This document shows positions 8,936 to 17,668 of a stretch of DNA of 64,000 bases, in pieces. Positions within the stretch are counted from its first letter, which is position 1. Each line of letters starts with the position of its first letter. Position numbers and translations under genes: made by a program. This DNA comes from Bacteroidota bacterium (lineage in GTDB: Bacteria > Bacteroidota > Bacteroidia > UBA4408): the NCBI GenBank assembly GCA_016718805.1, contig JADKCP010000003.1, positions 1-64,000 on the forward strand, given 5' to 3'. The notes under the pieces are model-generated. The model was not told where the DNA came from and did not search any database. It saw only the letters and a list, made by a program, of their open reading frames with translations.

Positions 8936-11561
8936 TAAACTGACTTATTTTCGCTAAAGCATTCTCTATTCCGCTGCTGTCAGTACCTCCGGCTGTTGCA
9001 AAATGAGGCTGACCTCCTCCTCCGCCTTTTATTTCTTTCGCAATTTCGCGAATAATGTTACTTGCATTCAACCCTTTTTCTTTCACCAAATTTTCGGAAA
9101 TAATTAACGTTAAGGTAGCTTTACCTCCAACATTAGCTCCGATTCCGGCAACAATATTTGGCGTTGTTTTTTGAAGTTCAAATGCTAAATCTTTTATTGC
9201 TTCAGCAGAATTTAGCTCAATTTTTTCAGCAATAAAATGTATGCCGTTGACCAATTTTATTTTTGCAATCAAATCAATCTTAATGAGGGCTGCTTTTTCT
9301 CGCAACAAGCCTTCAATTTTTTTTGTCAATTCAGCGTTTTCATCCAATAGTTGATGTACACTTTTTACAACATCTTTAGGATTGTTCAGCAAGGTTTTTA
9401 CTTCTTGAAGTAAGTTATTTTGATCCGTGAAAAAAGTTTCTGCTTTTGAAGCTGTGATTGCTTCAATTCTACGCACACCGGCAGCAACAGCGCTTTCAGA
9501 AATAATTTTAAACAATCCAATTTGCCCGGTAGCAGCAACATGTGTACCTCCGCAAAGCTCAACGGAATAACTAGGGTCAAAAGTTACCACACGTACTTGA
9601 TCACCATATTTTTCTCCAAACAAAGCCATGGCACCCAACTTCTTCGCTTCATTAATTGGAAGTACTTGTGTACGCTGAGCAATGTTTTCACGGATTTTTT
9701 GATTTACAAGCTTTTCAATCGCTGCAATTTCTTCTGCCGATACTTTCGAAAAATGCGAAAAGTCGAATCGTAAATAATCGGCATTTACAAGTGAGCCTTT
9801 TTGTTCAACATGTGTTCCTAAAATTTGACGCAGTGCTGCATGCATTAAATGGGTCGCACTATGATTGTTTTCAGTTAATTTACGTTTGGCCAGATTAATT
9901 TTTGCGCGCACTTCCCCTTCAGGATGTTGTGGCAATTTTGAGGCAAAATGAATGATTATCCCGTTCTCCTTTTTTGTGTCAGTAATTTCTATCGATTCTC
10001 CTTCAATTTCTAAAATGCCCGTATCGCCCACTTGGCCTCCACTTTCGGCATAAAAAGGAGTTTTACTTAACACCAATTGAAATTGTTCTTTTCCTTTTGC
10101 CTTTACTTTACGATACTGTAATAATTCAGTTTGAATTTCTTCGAATTCATAACCCACAAAAACTTCTTCCGGCAATTGAATTTGAGGCGCACTTTCGGAG
10201 GATACAAATACCCAATCTTCAGTATCAACAGCTGCTGCAGCGCGCGAACGTTGTTTTTGTTGCTGCATACAAGAGTTAAACTCTTCCATTTGAATACTGC
10301 GTTTCTTTTCACGTGCCAGTAATTGCGTTAAATCAATTGGAAACCCGTAAGTGTCGAATAATTCAAAGGCAAAATTTCCATCAATTATTGCTGATGAATT
10401 TGATTTACAATAATTTTCAAAACGAGTAATTCCATTTCCTAACGTTTTTAAAAAGGAAGCTTCTTCCTCCTTAATAACACGCTCAATCAATGATTGCTGC
10501 TTAATTATTTCTGGAAATGTTGCTCCCATTTGCGCAACCAATACTTCTACCATCGAGTACATAAAAGGTTCCTGAAACGATAAAAATGTATAGCCATAGC
10601 GAACTGCTCGACGCAAGATTCTGCGTATTACATAACCGGCTTTGTTGTTACTGGGCAATTGTCCATCTGCAATAGCAAAAGCAATGGTTCGTATGTGATC
10701 GGCAATCACACGTAAGGCAATGTCGGTTGACTCATCAATACCATATTTTTTACCAGATTCACGTACCAGAAATTGTATCAGCGGTTGAAAAACATCGGTA
10801 TCATAATTCGATTTTTTTCCTTGCAAAGCCATGCACAAACGTTCAAAACCCATTCCGGTATCAACATGTTGTTTCGGAAGTTTAACCAGACTTCCATCAG
10901 CCTTGCGTTCAAACTCCATAAATACGTTGTTCCAAATTTCAACAACTTGTGGATGATCATTATTCACTAAGGTTTTACCATCAATTTTTTTGCGCTCAGC
11001 ATCATCGCGTAAATCAATGTGAATTTCGGTACAAGGTCCACAAGGTCCGGTATCGCCCATTTCCCAAAAGTTATCTTTTTTATTTCCGCGCAGTATGCGT
11101 TCTTCTGGCACATGTTTTTTCCAGCAATCATAAGCTTCCTGATCAAAAGCTAGCTTCTCTTCGGCATTTCCTTCAAACACGGTAACATACATTCTATCCG
11201 CATCAATTTTATAAACGTCGTGAAGTAATTCCCATGCCCATGCAATGGCTTCTTTTTTAAAATAATCGCCAAAGCTCCAATTACCCAACATTTCAAACAT
11301 GGTGTGATGATAAGTATCAACACCTACTTCTTCCAAATCATTGTGTTTTCCACTAACTCGCAAACATTTTTGGGTATCGGCGATGCGGGGATACTTAATG
11401 GGAGCATTTCCTAAAAACAAATCTTTAAATGGGGCCATACCGCTATTTGTAAACATTAGCGTGGGATCATTTTTAACAACCATGGGTGCACTAGGCACTA
11501 TTTCATGTCCTTTTGATTTAAAAAATTCTAAAAAAGTAGTTCTGATTTGAGTTGAGTTCAT
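8928..11561 (-). CDS. alaS: alanyl-tRNA synthetase
   Basis: This class II synthetase charges tRNA-Ala. The 877 residues match the usual length. The N-terminal catalytic core opens with IRTTFLEFFKSKGHEIVPS and contains FTNSGMAPFKD and the RILRRAVRYG segment. The editing domain carries the zinc-binding motifs HSATHLMHAA and CGGTHV. The C-terminal glycine-rich tail (KGGGGGQPHFATAGG) is the DHHA1-type domain. The open frame extends 17 codons further upstream to 11612, but the family N-terminus begins at the Met at 11561, so that start is chosen. It is divergent from the M23 peptidase gene and convergent, with a small overlap, with the cyclase gene. Confidence 0.97.
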   Translation of the reverse strand: MNSTQIRTTFLEFFKSKGHEIVPSAPMVVKNDPTLMFTNSGMAPFKDLFLGNAPIKYPRIADTQKCLRVSGKHNDLEEVGVDTYHHTMFEMLGNWSFGDYFKKEAIAWAWELLHDVYKIDADRMYVTVFEGNAEEKLAFDQEAYDCWKKHVPEERILRGNKKDNFWEMGDTGPCGPCTEIHIDLRDDAERKKIDGKTLVNNDHPQVVEIWNNVFMEFERKADGSLVKLPKQHVDTGMGFERLCMALQGKKSNYDTDVFQPLIQFLVRESGKKYGIDESTDIALRVIADHIRTIAFAIADGQLPSNNKAGYVIRRILRRAVRYGYTFLSFQEPFMYSMVEVLVAQMGATFPEIIKQQSLIERVIKEEEASFLKTLGNGITRFENYCKSNSSAIIDGNFAFELFDTYGFPIDLTQLLAREKKRSIQMEEFNSCMQQQKQRSRAAAAVDTEDWVFVSSESAPQIQLPEEVFVGYEFEEIQTELLQYRKVKAKGKEQFQLVLSKTPFYAESGGQVGDTGILEIEGESIEITDTKKENGIIIHFASKLPQHPEGEVRAKINLAKRKLTENNHSATHLMHAALRQILGTHVEQKGSLVNADYLRFDFSHFSKVSAEEIAAIEKLVNQKIRENIAQRTQVLPINEAKKLGAMALFGEKYGDQVRVVTFDPSYSVELCGGTHVAATGQIGLFKIISESAVAAGVRRIEAITASKAETFFTDQNNLLQEVKTLLNNPKDVVKSVHQLLDENAELTKKIEGLLREKAALIKIDLIAKIKLVNGIHFIAEKIELNSAEAIKDLAFELQKTTPNIVAGIGANVGGKATLTLIISENLVKEKGLNASNIIREIAKEIKGGGGGQPHFATAGGTDSSGIENALAKISQFIN

Positions 11562-11643
11562 TCCTATGTAAAATTTCGGTTCTGTCTTTTCTTGCTTGCA
11601 TTTGTAAATCATTGCACTAAGAATGATTCATTTTTTTGCGTTG

Positions 11644-11651
11644 CAAATTTA
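11644..11651 (-). promoter_or_regulatory. possible alaS -7 element
   Basis: The minus strand reads TAAATTTG, which fits the Bacteroidota -7 consensus TAnnTTTG, 83 bases upstream of the alaS start. No clear -33 TTTG at the usual distance is visible, so support is partial. Confidence 0.35.
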
Positions 11652-11696
11652 CTTTAATTAGCTAATTTCGCATACACCGCATTAATTTTTGATTGA

Positions 11697-12668
11697 ATGA
11701 GTAAGGTTAAATTTTATTTCAACACTAAATCACTGAAGTACGAAAGAGTTCAGCTAAAACTGTGGGACAGGCTGAAACGATTTTTGTCGTATGTGGCTTC
11801 AGGATTGGTGTTTGCAACCGTTACCATTTGGATTGCCTATACTTATTTTGACTCACCAAAGGAAAAGCAATTAAAGCGCGAAATTGTTCAATTGCGCGAT
11901 CAATACGATTATTTGAATGAGAAGATGTCGCAAATGAATGTGGTGTTAGAAGATATACAAAACAGGGATGATAATATTTACCGCGTAATTTTTGAAGCAG
12001 AACCAATTCCAGACAATATACGCAAAGCCGGTTTTGGAGGAGTTGATCGTTACCGGCAATTGGAAGGTTATAGTAATTCCGACTTGCTTATTGAAACTAC
12101 TAAGAAGTTTGACCAGCTTGCTAAGCGCATGTACATTCAGTCTAAATCATTTGATGATGTTGCTAATTTAGCGAAAAATAAAGCGGTTCTATTAGCTTCC
12201 ATTCCTGCTATACAACCAATTGCTAATAAGGACTTAAGACGAATGGCTAGCGGATATGGTTTTAGAACACATCCAATTTATAAAACCGAACATTTTCATT
12301 CAGGAATTGATTTTAGTGCTAACGTAGGTACAGAAATTTATGCAACAGGTGATGGAGTTGTTGAACGCGCAGACGATTTGGCTCAGGGATACGGAAATCA
12401 CGTTGTGATTAATCATGGTTACGGATACGAAACACTCTATGGCCACATGAGTAAAATTATTGCGCGCGTCGGACAACGTGTTAAACGAGGCGACATTATT
12501 GGATTGGTTGGTAGTACAGGGATGAGCACAGCTCCTCACTTACATTATGAAGTAATTAAGAACCAAAATAAAATTAATCCGATTAACTTTTTCTTCAACG
12601 ATTTAAGTGCTGACGAATATGCACAGATGCTCGATTTATCAAGCAAATCGAATCAATCATTTGACTAA
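11697..12668 (+). CDS. M23 family peptidoglycan endopeptidase, membrane-anchored
   Basis: The 323-residue protein has a short basic N-terminus, one membrane-spanning segment (about residues 30-52), a coiled-coil stretch (about 55-95) and a C-terminal LytM/M23 domain (about 185-300). Zinc ligands of the M23 family are visible: His and Asp in HFHSGIDF and the final HLHYEV. The core GDGVVERA and HMSKIIARVGQRVKRGD segments are typical. It should cut peptide cross-links in peptidoglycan, or, if regulatory, activate an amidase. The topology (N-terminus in the cytoplasm, coiled coil and peptidase in the periplasm) is the usual one for cell-division and morphogenesis M23 proteins. It is followed after 41 bases by a MerR gene on the same strand. 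Confidence 0.9.
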   Translation: MSKVKFYFNTKSLKYERVQLKLWDRLKRFLSYVASGLVFATVTIWIAYTYFDSPKEKQLKREIVQLRDQYDYLNEKMSQMNVVLEDIQNRDDNIYRVIFEAEPIPDNIRKAGFGGVDRYRQLEGYSNSDLLIETTKKFDQLAKRMYIQSKSFDDVANLAKNKAVLLASIPAIQPIANKDLRRMASGYGFRTHPIYKTEHFHSGIDFSANVGTEIYATGDGVVERADDLAQGYGNHVVINHGYGYETLYGHMSKIIARVGQRVKRGDIIGLVGSTGMSTAPHLHYEVIKNQNKINPINFFFNDLSADEYAQMLDLSSKSNQSFD

Positions 12669-12709
12669 TTTTGTTTTGATTTTATTAGATAATACTCAAT
12701 AATTTTCGC

Positions 12710-13051
12710 ATGCCATACAAAGAAATTGAAACGGTGAAATTATATTACACCATGGGCGAAGTGGCTAAAATGTTTGATGTTAATCCATCATTGATTCGAT
12801 TTTGGGAAAAAGAATTCGATAGCATTCAACCCAAAAAAAACAAAAAAGGCAATCGATTATTTACCGCACAGGATCTGGATAGTTTTAAACAGATTTATAC
12901 CTTGGTGAAACAAAAGGGATTTACCTTACAAGGTGCAAAAGCTACTTTGAAAAAAAATTCTGACGAACAAATTCAACAGGAAAAAGAAGTTTTATTAACC
13001 AAACTTGAATCTGTTAAGCTCAAATTACTTGAACTGCAAAAGCACTGTTAA
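12710..13051 (+). CDS. MerR family transcriptional regulator
   Basis: This small DNA-binding protein (113 residues) has an N-terminal winged helix-turn-helix of the MerR type: YYTMGEVAKMFDVNPSLIR then FWEKEF and a GNRLFTAQDL wing. A short C-terminal helix (about 85-110) probably mediates dimerisation. There is no effector domain and no cysteine cluster, so it does not look like a metal sensor. Such short MerR proteins beside M23 peptidases are common in Bacteroidota as far as I recall, but the regulon is unknown. The 3' end overlaps the convergent hldD gene by 4 bases. Confidence 0.88.
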   Translation: MPYKEIETVKLYYTMGEVAKMFDVNPSLIRFWEKEFDSIQPKKNKKGNRLFTAQDLDSFKQIYTLVKQKGFTLQGAKATLKKNSDEQIQQEKEVLLTKLESVKLKLLELQKHC

Positions 13052-14013
13052 TAATAGGAGTGGGGCAATAAATAATTTTGAACATATTCCTTAACCCCGG
13101 CTTCGAGCGAATAAAAAGGTGCGGTATAACCAGCATCTCTTAATTTTTGCATACTAGCTTCTGTAAAATATTGATAGCTTTCTCGAATGTCAAGAGGAGT
13201 ATCTATAAATGTGATGTTAACTTGTTTCGACATTGCATCAAAAGTTGCACGGGTTAAATCTAAAAACGTGCGAGCCTTTCCTGATCCTAAATTATAAATG
13301 CCCGAAACAGGTTGGTTTAACTGTAAAAAATAGCATACATCAATTACGTCCTTCACATATACAAAGTCTCTGAGCTGCTCTCCATCTTTATATTCAGGCT
13401 TGTGTGAGCGAAACAATTTCATACTTCCATGTTCAGAAATCTGGTTAAATGCATGAAATATTACAGAAGCCATGCGTGCTTTATGAAATTCATTTGGACC
13501 ATACACATTAAAAAACTTTAAACCGGCCCAAAAAGGAGGAAATTTAGTTTGTTTTAGTACCCATTTATCAAAATCGTTTTTCGAATCACCGTATGGATTA
13601 AGTGGTTTAAGTTTTTCAATTAATTCATGATTGTCGGAATAGCCCCATTCGCCTAAACCATAAGTAGCCGCTGATGAAGCGTAAACCAAAGGAATGTCAT
13701 GTTCAATGCAAATTTCCCAAATGGATTTAGAGTAATTTAAATTTAATTTATTGAAAATTTCAACATTAAACTCAGTAGTATCCGTGCGTGCTCCAAGATG
13801 ATAAACAAAGGTGACTTCTGCAGCATGCTGTTTGAACCAATCTATAAAATCGGAACGGTCAATTTGTTGGCTAAATTTTTTGCCTTTAAGATTTGGTGTT
13901 TTTTCGAGCGGTGAAAAATCATCCACTAGCAACAAAGCATTTTTGCCTATTGCATTCAGTTTGCTCACCATGCAACTACCTATAAATCCTGCGGCACCGG
14001 TTACTACTATCAT
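13048..14013 (-). CDS. hldD: ADP-L-glycero-D-manno-heptose-6-epimerase
   Basis: This extended short-chain dehydrogenase (321 residues) epimerises ADP-heptose for the LPS inner core. It shows the NAD(P)-binding TGAAGFIGS at the N-terminus, the SSAATYG strand, and the catalytic Tyr-Lys pair in NPYGDSKNDFD. The segment LKFFNVYGPNEFHK and the later GEQLRDFVYVKDV are characteristic of HldD/RfaD. The start codon overlaps the stop of mqnD (ATGA), so the two are translationally coupled, although their pathways differ. It points to a Gram-negative envelope with heptose-containing LPS. Confidence 0.93.
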   Translation of the reverse strand: MIVVTGAAGFIGSCMVSKLNAIGKNALLLVDDFSPLEKTPNLKGKKFSQQIDRSDFIDWFKQHAAEVTFVYHLGARTDTTEFNVEIFNKLNLNYSKSIWEICIEHDIPLVYASSAATYGLGEWGYSDNHELIEKLKPLNPYGDSKNDFDKWVLKQTKFPPFWAGLKFFNVYGPNEFHKARMASVIFHAFNQISEHGSMKLFRSHKPEYKDGEQLRDFVYVKDVIDVCYFLQLNQPVSGIYNLGSGKARTFLDLTRATFDAMSKQVNITFIDTPLDIRESYQYFTEASMQKLRDAGYTAPFYSLEAGVKEYVQNYLLPHSYY

Positions 14014-14876
14014 GATAAAAAAAGTGGTTTAGCTATTTTTGAAATGATTCCTAATTCTTGTGCTTGTTGAAATAATAATTCAACTGCTGCTCTCCCTTTT
14101 TCACCTAAGTTAAGAGAGTACTTAGTTACATACAAATTTATATGTTTGTTTCGAACTTCTTCACTCATTTCCTGCGCATGTTGTGCAACATAGTCAACAC
14201 TCGAGTTAGGATGTTCAAATGCGTAAGCTATGCTTTTTTGAATTAGTCGGTTTACTTTTAATTTTAGTTCTAGCGGCAAATCCCTATTCACAACGATTCC
14301 TCCAAGGGGAATAGGCATAGCGGTTTTGCTTTCCCAAAATTCACCCAGGTCGATAATTTTTTTTAATCCTTTCGCTTCATATGTAAAGCGATTTTCGTGA
14401 ATAATTAAACCGGCGTCTACTGCACCACTTAAGACTGCATTTTCAATTTCTGAAAAAACGATTTCTGTTTTCTTTTGCGCTTTTGGAAATGCCCAGGAAC
14501 ATAAAAAATTTGCAGTAGTATATTTTCCCGGTATTGCGATGTGTGCATTCAGTAAATCAGTTTCTGTTAAGGTGTTTTTCGAAATTAAAAGTGGTCCGCA
14601 ATTATTTCCCAATGCGCTACCCGAATCTAACAATACATATGGCGCCGTGAGATAAGCATATGCATGATAACTCAATTTAGTGATGTGTAAACTGGAAGTA
14701 GAATTTTCATTTAAAGCAGAAAATGCCCTTTTATTAAGCGTTTCAACATCTTCTAAATACACTTCAAAAGATATTCCTTCAGTGTCTATTTTGTGATGTA
14801 TGAGTGCATCAAAAATAAAGCAATCATTAGGGCAAGGCGAAAATCCAAGTGTTAGTTGTAAAGGATGTGTGTTCAA
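14010..14876 (-). CDS. mqnD: 1,4-dihydroxy-6-naphthoate synthase (futalosine pathway)
   Basis: MqnD converts cyclic de-hypoxanthine futalosine to 1,4-dihydroxy-6-naphthoate in the alternative menaquinone pathway. The 288-residue protein has a periplasmic-binding-protein-like fold. The N-terminal GFSPCPNDCFIFDAL and the following ALIHHKIDTEG are close to the family signature, and ITKLSYHAYAY and GPLLISK match expected active-site strands. It has no signal peptide, as expected for a cytoplasmic enzyme. It sits 16 bases downstream of mqnB, the enzyme two steps earlier in the pathway, and overlaps hldD by 4 bases. Confidence 0.93.
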   Translation of the reverse strand: MNTHPLQLTLGFSPCPNDCFIFDALIHHKIDTEGISFEVYLEDVETLNKRAFSALNENSTSSLHITKLSYHAYAYLTAPYVLLDSGSALGNNCGPLLISKNTLTETDLLNAHIAIPGKYTTANFLCSWAFPKAQKKTEIVFSEIENAVLSGAVDAGLIIHENRFTYEAKGLKKIIDLGEFWESKTAMPIPLGGIVVNRDLPLELKLKVNRLIQKSIAYAFEHPNSSVDYVAQHAQEMSEEVRNKHINLYVTKYSLNLGEKGRAAVELLFQQAQELGIISKIAKPLFLS

Positions 14877-14892
14877 TAGAAATGCTATTCAA

Positions 14893-15606
14893 TTAATTTT
14901 CGTCGGCGTAAGAATTCATCAACTCGGCAACTTTAGTAGTAACTGAATCAATTGCCTTAGTTAATTCCCATTTATCAGTATTTCGTTCCTCAACATAATT
15001 TGAGATTCCACGCAATTGTACACATGGAATTTTTTCGTGAATACAAGCATATAGAAATGCAGCACCTTCCATACTTTCAGTAATCACTTCTTTTCCATGA
15101 ACAGAACGGTAATGCAACTTGTCCTTTTCAATGGATGATTCAGTTCCATGAACAGTATTAACAGTAATTCCATTCACTTTTTTTAAGGAAGTTAAAACAG
15201 GATTTTCAAAACTATAGGTGCTTTTAATTCCAAGTGCAGTATGCGGAAAGTCACTCTCGTCAAGCAAATTCAAGGCAGGCAAGGTAATAAATCCAGAACT
15301 CGATTCTGCTCCACATTCAAGTAAATAATCCTCTGTTACATTTACGACTTCGCCCAGCATTAATTCATGGCTAAAGCTTCCGGCAACTCCACAATTTATT
15401 GCAAAATCATAATTCCCATTCGATACAATTTTTCCCAACCAAAAGGAAGTAGCCATCATACCAACTCCGGTTATTAATAAATCAACTGAATGATTTAAGT
15501 AGGAATAACGGTATAATCTCGAATTGATTAATTGCTGCTCAAGTCGCATCTGTTGAATCAAGGGAGCAATTTCTTTTTTGGTTGCGCTAACCAGTAGTAT
15601 ATGCAT
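14893..15606 (-). CDS. mqnB: futalosine hydrolase
   Basis: This nucleosidase of the MTA/SAH nucleosidase fold cleaves futalosine to dehypoxanthine futalosine and hypoxanthine. Key segments are VSATKKEIAPL at the N-terminus, LLITGVGMMATSFWLG, the NCGVAGSF strand, and the SMEGAAFLYAC loop that carries the purine and ribose contacts. RGISNYVEERN near the C-terminus is typical of MqnB. An upstream in-frame Met at 15648 would add 14 residues, but the conserved protein begins at MHILLVSATKK, so 15606 is chosen. It also leaves room for the promoter at 15621-15650. It heads the mqnB-mqnD-hldD run. Confidence 0.92.
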   Translation of the reverse strand: MHILLVSATKKEIAPLIQQMRLEQQLINSRLYRYSYLNHSVDLLITGVGMMATSFWLGKIVSNGNYDFAINCGVAGSFSHELMLGEVVNVTEDYLLECGAESSSGFITLPALNLLDESDFPHTALGIKSTYSFENPVLTSLKKVNGITVNTVHGTESSIEKDKLHYRSVHGKEVITESMEGAAFLYACIHEKIPCVQLRGISNYVEERNTDKWELTKAIDSVTTKVAELMNSYADEN

Positions 15607-15620
15607 TGTTATTTTTTTTG

Positions 15621-15650
15621 CAAAGATAGCTTTGAAAAGCAATACCACAA
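15621..15650 (-). promoter_or_regulatory. mqnB promoter
   Basis: On the minus strand TTG (15648-15650) is followed after 19 bases by TATCTTTG (15621-15628), a good match to the Bacteroidota promoter. It ends 15 bases before the chosen mqnB start, which supports that start over the longer reading. It lies back to back with the queD -7 element. Confidence 0.5.
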
Positions 15651-15658
15651 TTATGCCT

Positions 15659-15666
15659 TATATTTG
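15659..15666 (+). promoter_or_regulatory. queD -7 element
   Basis: TATATTTG matches TAnnTTTG, 20 bases upstream of the ATG at 15686. The nearest TTTG (15631-15634) is 24 bases upstream, slightly longer than usual. Confidence 0.4.
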
Positions 15667-15685
15667 TATGCGAAATACAAGTAAC

Positions 15686-16036
15686 ATGGTATACATAACA
15701 CGTAAGGAACATTTTAATGCAGCTCATAAATTATGGAATGAGCAATGGTCACAAGAAAAGAATTTTGAAATATTCGGCAAATGTGCCAATCCCAACTGGC
15801 ATGGTCATAATTATACCTTGTTAGTAACCGTTAAAGGTCTACCCAATACGGAAACAGGATTTGTTGTTGATTTAAAAGCGCTGAGCAAATTAATAAAAGA
15901 AGCAGTTATAGATCCTCTTGATCATAAAAATATGAACCTAGATGTAGCATTTATGACAGGTAAAATGGCTTCAACCGAAATTTTGACAGTTGAAATTTGG
16001 AAGCAGTTAAAGCATCCTATTGATGCATTAGGCTGA
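15686..16036 (+). CDS. queD: 6-pyruvoyltetrahydropterin synthase/QueD family protein, cut short by in-frame TGA
   Basis: The family makes 6-carboxy-tetrahydropterin (QueD, queuosine pathway) or pyruvoyl-tetrahydropterin from dihydroneopterin triphosphate. Zinc ligands are the His in HFNAAH and the pair in WHGHNY. The catalytic Cys is in KCANPNW and the Asp-His pair in DPLDHKNMN. The start at 15686 (MVYITRKEHFNAAH) fits the family; an upstream Met at 15668 is also possible. The frame ends at TGA 16034-16036 after 116 residues. Past that TGA it stays open for 20 codons to TAA at 16097-16099 and encodes the family's expected tail (KLYETDNNSAEFFG), including the Glu that binds the pterin. The called gene therefore lacks a conserved end. 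FolE, which makes the substrate, follows about 100 bases later. Confidence 0.88.
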   Translation: MVYITRKEHFNAAHKLWNEQWSQEKNFEIFGKCANPNWHGHNYTLLVTVKGLPNTETGFVVDLKALSKLIKEAVIDPLDHKNMNLDVAFMTGKMASTEILTVEIWKQLKHPIDALG

Positions 16037-16194
16037 AAACTACACTCAATTAAACTTTATGAAACCGACAATAATTCAGCAGAATTTTTTGGGGACTAAC
16101 ATTTGCTAATTCACAGGGGTAAATTTAAGTCAGTTGCCGTGAACAATAGTGAGAATTTGTGGTTGTATGAATACAAATAAATTTGAAACAAACA

Positions 16195-16794
16195 ATGGGT
16201 GGATATACAAAATCAGAACATTACAATGAAGCAATAACCACAAAGCTGGCATCTAGTTATAAATTGGTTTTAGCTGAACTTGGTGAAAATCCAATGCGGG
16301 AAGGACTTTTAAAAACTCCTGAACGTGTTGCCAAAGCAATGCAATATTTAACGCAAGGCTATGATCAAAATCCTGCAGAAATACTACGCTCTGCAATGTT
16401 TGCAGAACCTTATGACCAGATGGTATTGGTAAAAGATATTGAAGTATACAGTATGTGTGAACATCACTTGCTCCCGTTTTTTGGAAAAGCGCATATCGCC
16501 TATATTCCAAGCGGACATATAGTAGGTTTAAGCAAATTGCCTCGTGTAGTAGATGCTTTTTCGCGACGACTTCAGGTGCAGGAAAGACTTACAACCGAAA
16601 TACGGGATTGTATTCAAGAGACATTGAAACCAAAAGGAGTTGCAGTTGTAATAGAATGTTCGCACCTTTGTATGCAAATGCGCGGTATACAAAAGCAAAA
16701 TTCAATTACAACAACCTCTGCTTTTACAGGTGAATTTTTACTCGATACTACGCGTTCAGAGTTCATGAAATTAATTACATCAACTTTAAAATAA
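16195..16794 (+). CDS. folE: GTP cyclohydrolase I
   Basis: This enzyme converts GTP to 7,8-dihydroneopterin triphosphate, the first step of folate, pterin and queuosine synthesis. The 199-residue protein contains the zinc and active-site segments MCEHHLLPFFGKAH and CSHLCMQMRGI, plus ENPMREGLLKTPERVAKAM near the N-terminus and RRLQVQERLT. An in-frame TTG at 16183 would add four residues; the ATG at 16195 is preferred. Its neighbour upstream is queD, which uses its product. Confidence 0.95.
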   Translation: MGGYTKSEHYNEAITTKLASSYKLVLAELGENPMREGLLKTPERVAKAMQYLTQGYDQNPAEILRSAMFAEPYDQMVLVKDIEVYSMCEHHLLPFFGKAHIAYIPSGHIVGLSKLPRVVDAFSRRLQVQERLTTEIRDCIQETLKPKGVAVVIECSHLCMQMRGIQKQNSITTTSAFTGEFLLDTTRSEFMKLITSTLK

Positions 16795-16814
16795 ACAATT
16801 AAAATCAATAAAAA

Positions 16815-17534
16815 ATGGAAAACAACAATTGGAATATTTCCCAAACAGGCGGCACACAAACGCAGTCAAATGTAAAAACCTTTATGGCAAATGTTTTTTC
16901 ATGGATGTTCGCAGGTCTTGCTATCACTACAATAGCCGCATATTATTTTGCTAGTGACATGTCACTAATGAGTACTTTGGTAAATGAAAGAGGATTATCT
17001 ATACTTGGTTATGTAGTGATGTTTGCTCCTTTTATTTTTGTTTTGTTGATGGGAGCAGGTTTAAATCGTTTTTCTTATTCAGTAATTCTTACCTTGTTTA
17101 TTGCCTTTGCAACCATAATGGGAATAAGTTTAAGTTTTGTATTACTCGCTTATACCGCATCGTCCATCTATACCACATTTGCTTCAGCTTCTGTTATGTT
17201 TGGCGTGATGGCTGTTATGGGTTACACTACCTCAACCGACCTTACCAAGTTGGGTAACATATTAATGATGGCTTTAATCGGAATGATTGTAGCAAGTTTA
17301 ATTAACTTCTTTATGCAATCGAGCACCATGAGCTATATAATTAGTTTTATTGGAGTAATTGTATTTACTGGACTTACAGCTTACGATGTGCAAAAATTAA
17401 AACGCATAGGCGAAGGTGTTGAATACGGATCTGAGTCAACTAAAAAGTTAGTAATCATGGGTGCCTTAAGTTTGTACCTCGATTTTATTAATTTGTTTTT
17501 GTCATTATTGCGCTTGTTTGGCGATAGAAAATAA
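16815..17534 (+). CDS. Bax inhibitor-1/YccA family membrane protein
   Basis: This 239-residue polytopic inner-membrane protein has about seven hydrophobic segments, starting near residue 20 (TFMANVFSWMFAGLAITT). The late segments contain GLTAYDVQKLK followed by a short hydrophilic stretch and the final GALSLYLDFINLFLSLLRL, a signature of the BI-1 (UPF0005) family. Members are pH-sensitive calcium-leak channels or protease-associated membrane proteins; the role here is not known. It begins 20 bases after folE and ends in a clear terminator. Confidence 0.92.
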   Translation: MENNNWNISQTGGTQTQSNVKTFMANVFSWMFAGLAITTIAAYYFASDMSLMSTLVNERGLSILGYVVMFAPFIFVLLMGAGLNRFSYSVILTLFIAFATIMGISLSFVLLAYTASSIYTTFASASVMFGVMAVMGYTTSTDLTKLGNILMMALIGMIVASLINFFMQSSTMSYIISFIGVIVFTGLTAYDVQKLKRIGEGVEYGSESTKKLVIMGALSLYLDFINLFLSLLRLFGDRK

Positions 17535-17550
17535 TTTTTTAGTTATTTCT

Positions 17551-17588
17551 AAAAGGGCTGAATTTGCAACAATTTCAGCCCTTTTTTT
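17551..17588 (+). terminator. Rho-independent terminator after the BI-1 gene
   Basis: An inverted repeat GGGCTGAA / TTCAGCCC with an 11-base loop is flanked by A-rich and T-rich runs (seven T). It lies 17 bases after the stop codon. Confidence 0.8.
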
Positions 17589-17668
17589 ATGCTAAGTTGA
17601 GGTTAAATTTGGTCCTGAGAAATTGGAAATTAATTGCTGTAATTGTACGCTGGTAAAAGCATTCTTTT

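Noticed and set aside
9398..11550. Several open frames on both strands within alaS
   Set aside because: All lie inside the intact alanyl-tRNA synthetase and look like codon-bias shadows.
16034..16036. Selenocysteine at the queD TGA or a genome-wide TGA reassignment
   Set aside because: TGA ends mqnD and pdh E2 normally, and no SECIS-like hairpin is obvious just after the codon. A point change or error is simpler.
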